NCBI GenBank assembly: GCA_030610025.1
Contig: JAUWSP010000234.1
Location: 1-5,293, forward strand
From: Acidobacteriota bacterium
GTDB taxonomy: Bacteria; Acidobacteriota; Thermoanaerobaculia; Multivoradales; JAHEKO01
Reading direction: 5' to 3'
Length of the DNA stretch: 5,293 nt
Below the pieces are notes generated by a model, which worked only from the letters and a program-made list of their open reading frames with translations, had not been told where the DNA came from and did no database searches. Numbering within the stretch: position 1 is the stretch's first letter; every line of letters begins with the position of its first letter. Below are positions 5,278 to 5,293 of this stretch, in pieces. The position numbers and the translations under genes were made by a program.

Positions 5278-5293
5278 TGGCACCGTCGGTTCC

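Overview
This high-GC window carries four complete or nearly complete housekeeping-type genes, one outer-membrane protein gene, one selenoprotein gene and one partial gene. The +strand barrel gene has a signal peptide and a C-terminal Phe outer-membrane sorting signal, so the host is a diderm (Gram-negative-type) bacterium. IspH shows that it uses the MEP isoprenoid pathway, and the recoded UGA implies that it decodes selenocysteine. The combination of RicT/PSP1, an unusual Hfq-like Sm protein with a long N-terminal extension, and a GrdB-like selenoprotein suggests an environmental lineage such as Acidobacteriota or a deltaproteobacterial relative. That placement is an inference from remembered family members, not a phylogenetic result.

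Left and centre, all on the minus strand: transcription runs right to left through ispH (2386-3279) and purD (1112-2389), which share a 4-base ATGA stop/start overlap. After a 200-bp gap come ricT (168-911) and an Hfq-like gene cut by the window edge (1-171), again joined by an ATGA overlap. The gap holds an inverted repeat just after the purD stop and a near-consensus sigma-70-type promoter (TTGACA, 17 bp, CATAAT), so ricT-hfq-like is probably its own unit. Both of its products point to RNA metabolism: RicT is a partner of RNase Y in Bacillus, and the Sm fold binds RNA.

Centre-right: a 230-bp divergent intergenic region (3280-3509) separates ispH from a + strand gene for a small secreted outer-membrane beta-barrel (3510-4232). 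The region holds an extended -10 element close to the ispH start, an 11-bp palindrome and an imperfect direct repeat.

Right: convergent with the barrel gene, only 15 bp away, is a 246-residue GrdB/PrdB-like selenoprotein (4248-4988, minus strand). It is interrupted by one in-frame UGA, which is read as Sec161 in a U-P-V-C motif. A perfect 7-bp stem with a 5-base G-containing loop starts 10 bases after the UGA and fits the bacterial SECIS pattern. Ordinary gene calling would split this gene in two. Two other hairpins overlap the UGA or the SECIS and may compete with it. The last ~300 bp have no convincing gene but contain a near-perfect 25-bp inverted repeat (5201-5277).

The strongest result is the hidden selenoprotein with its overlapping RNA structures. 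The rest is mostly conserved metabolism, with a suggestive RicT/Hfq-like pairing.
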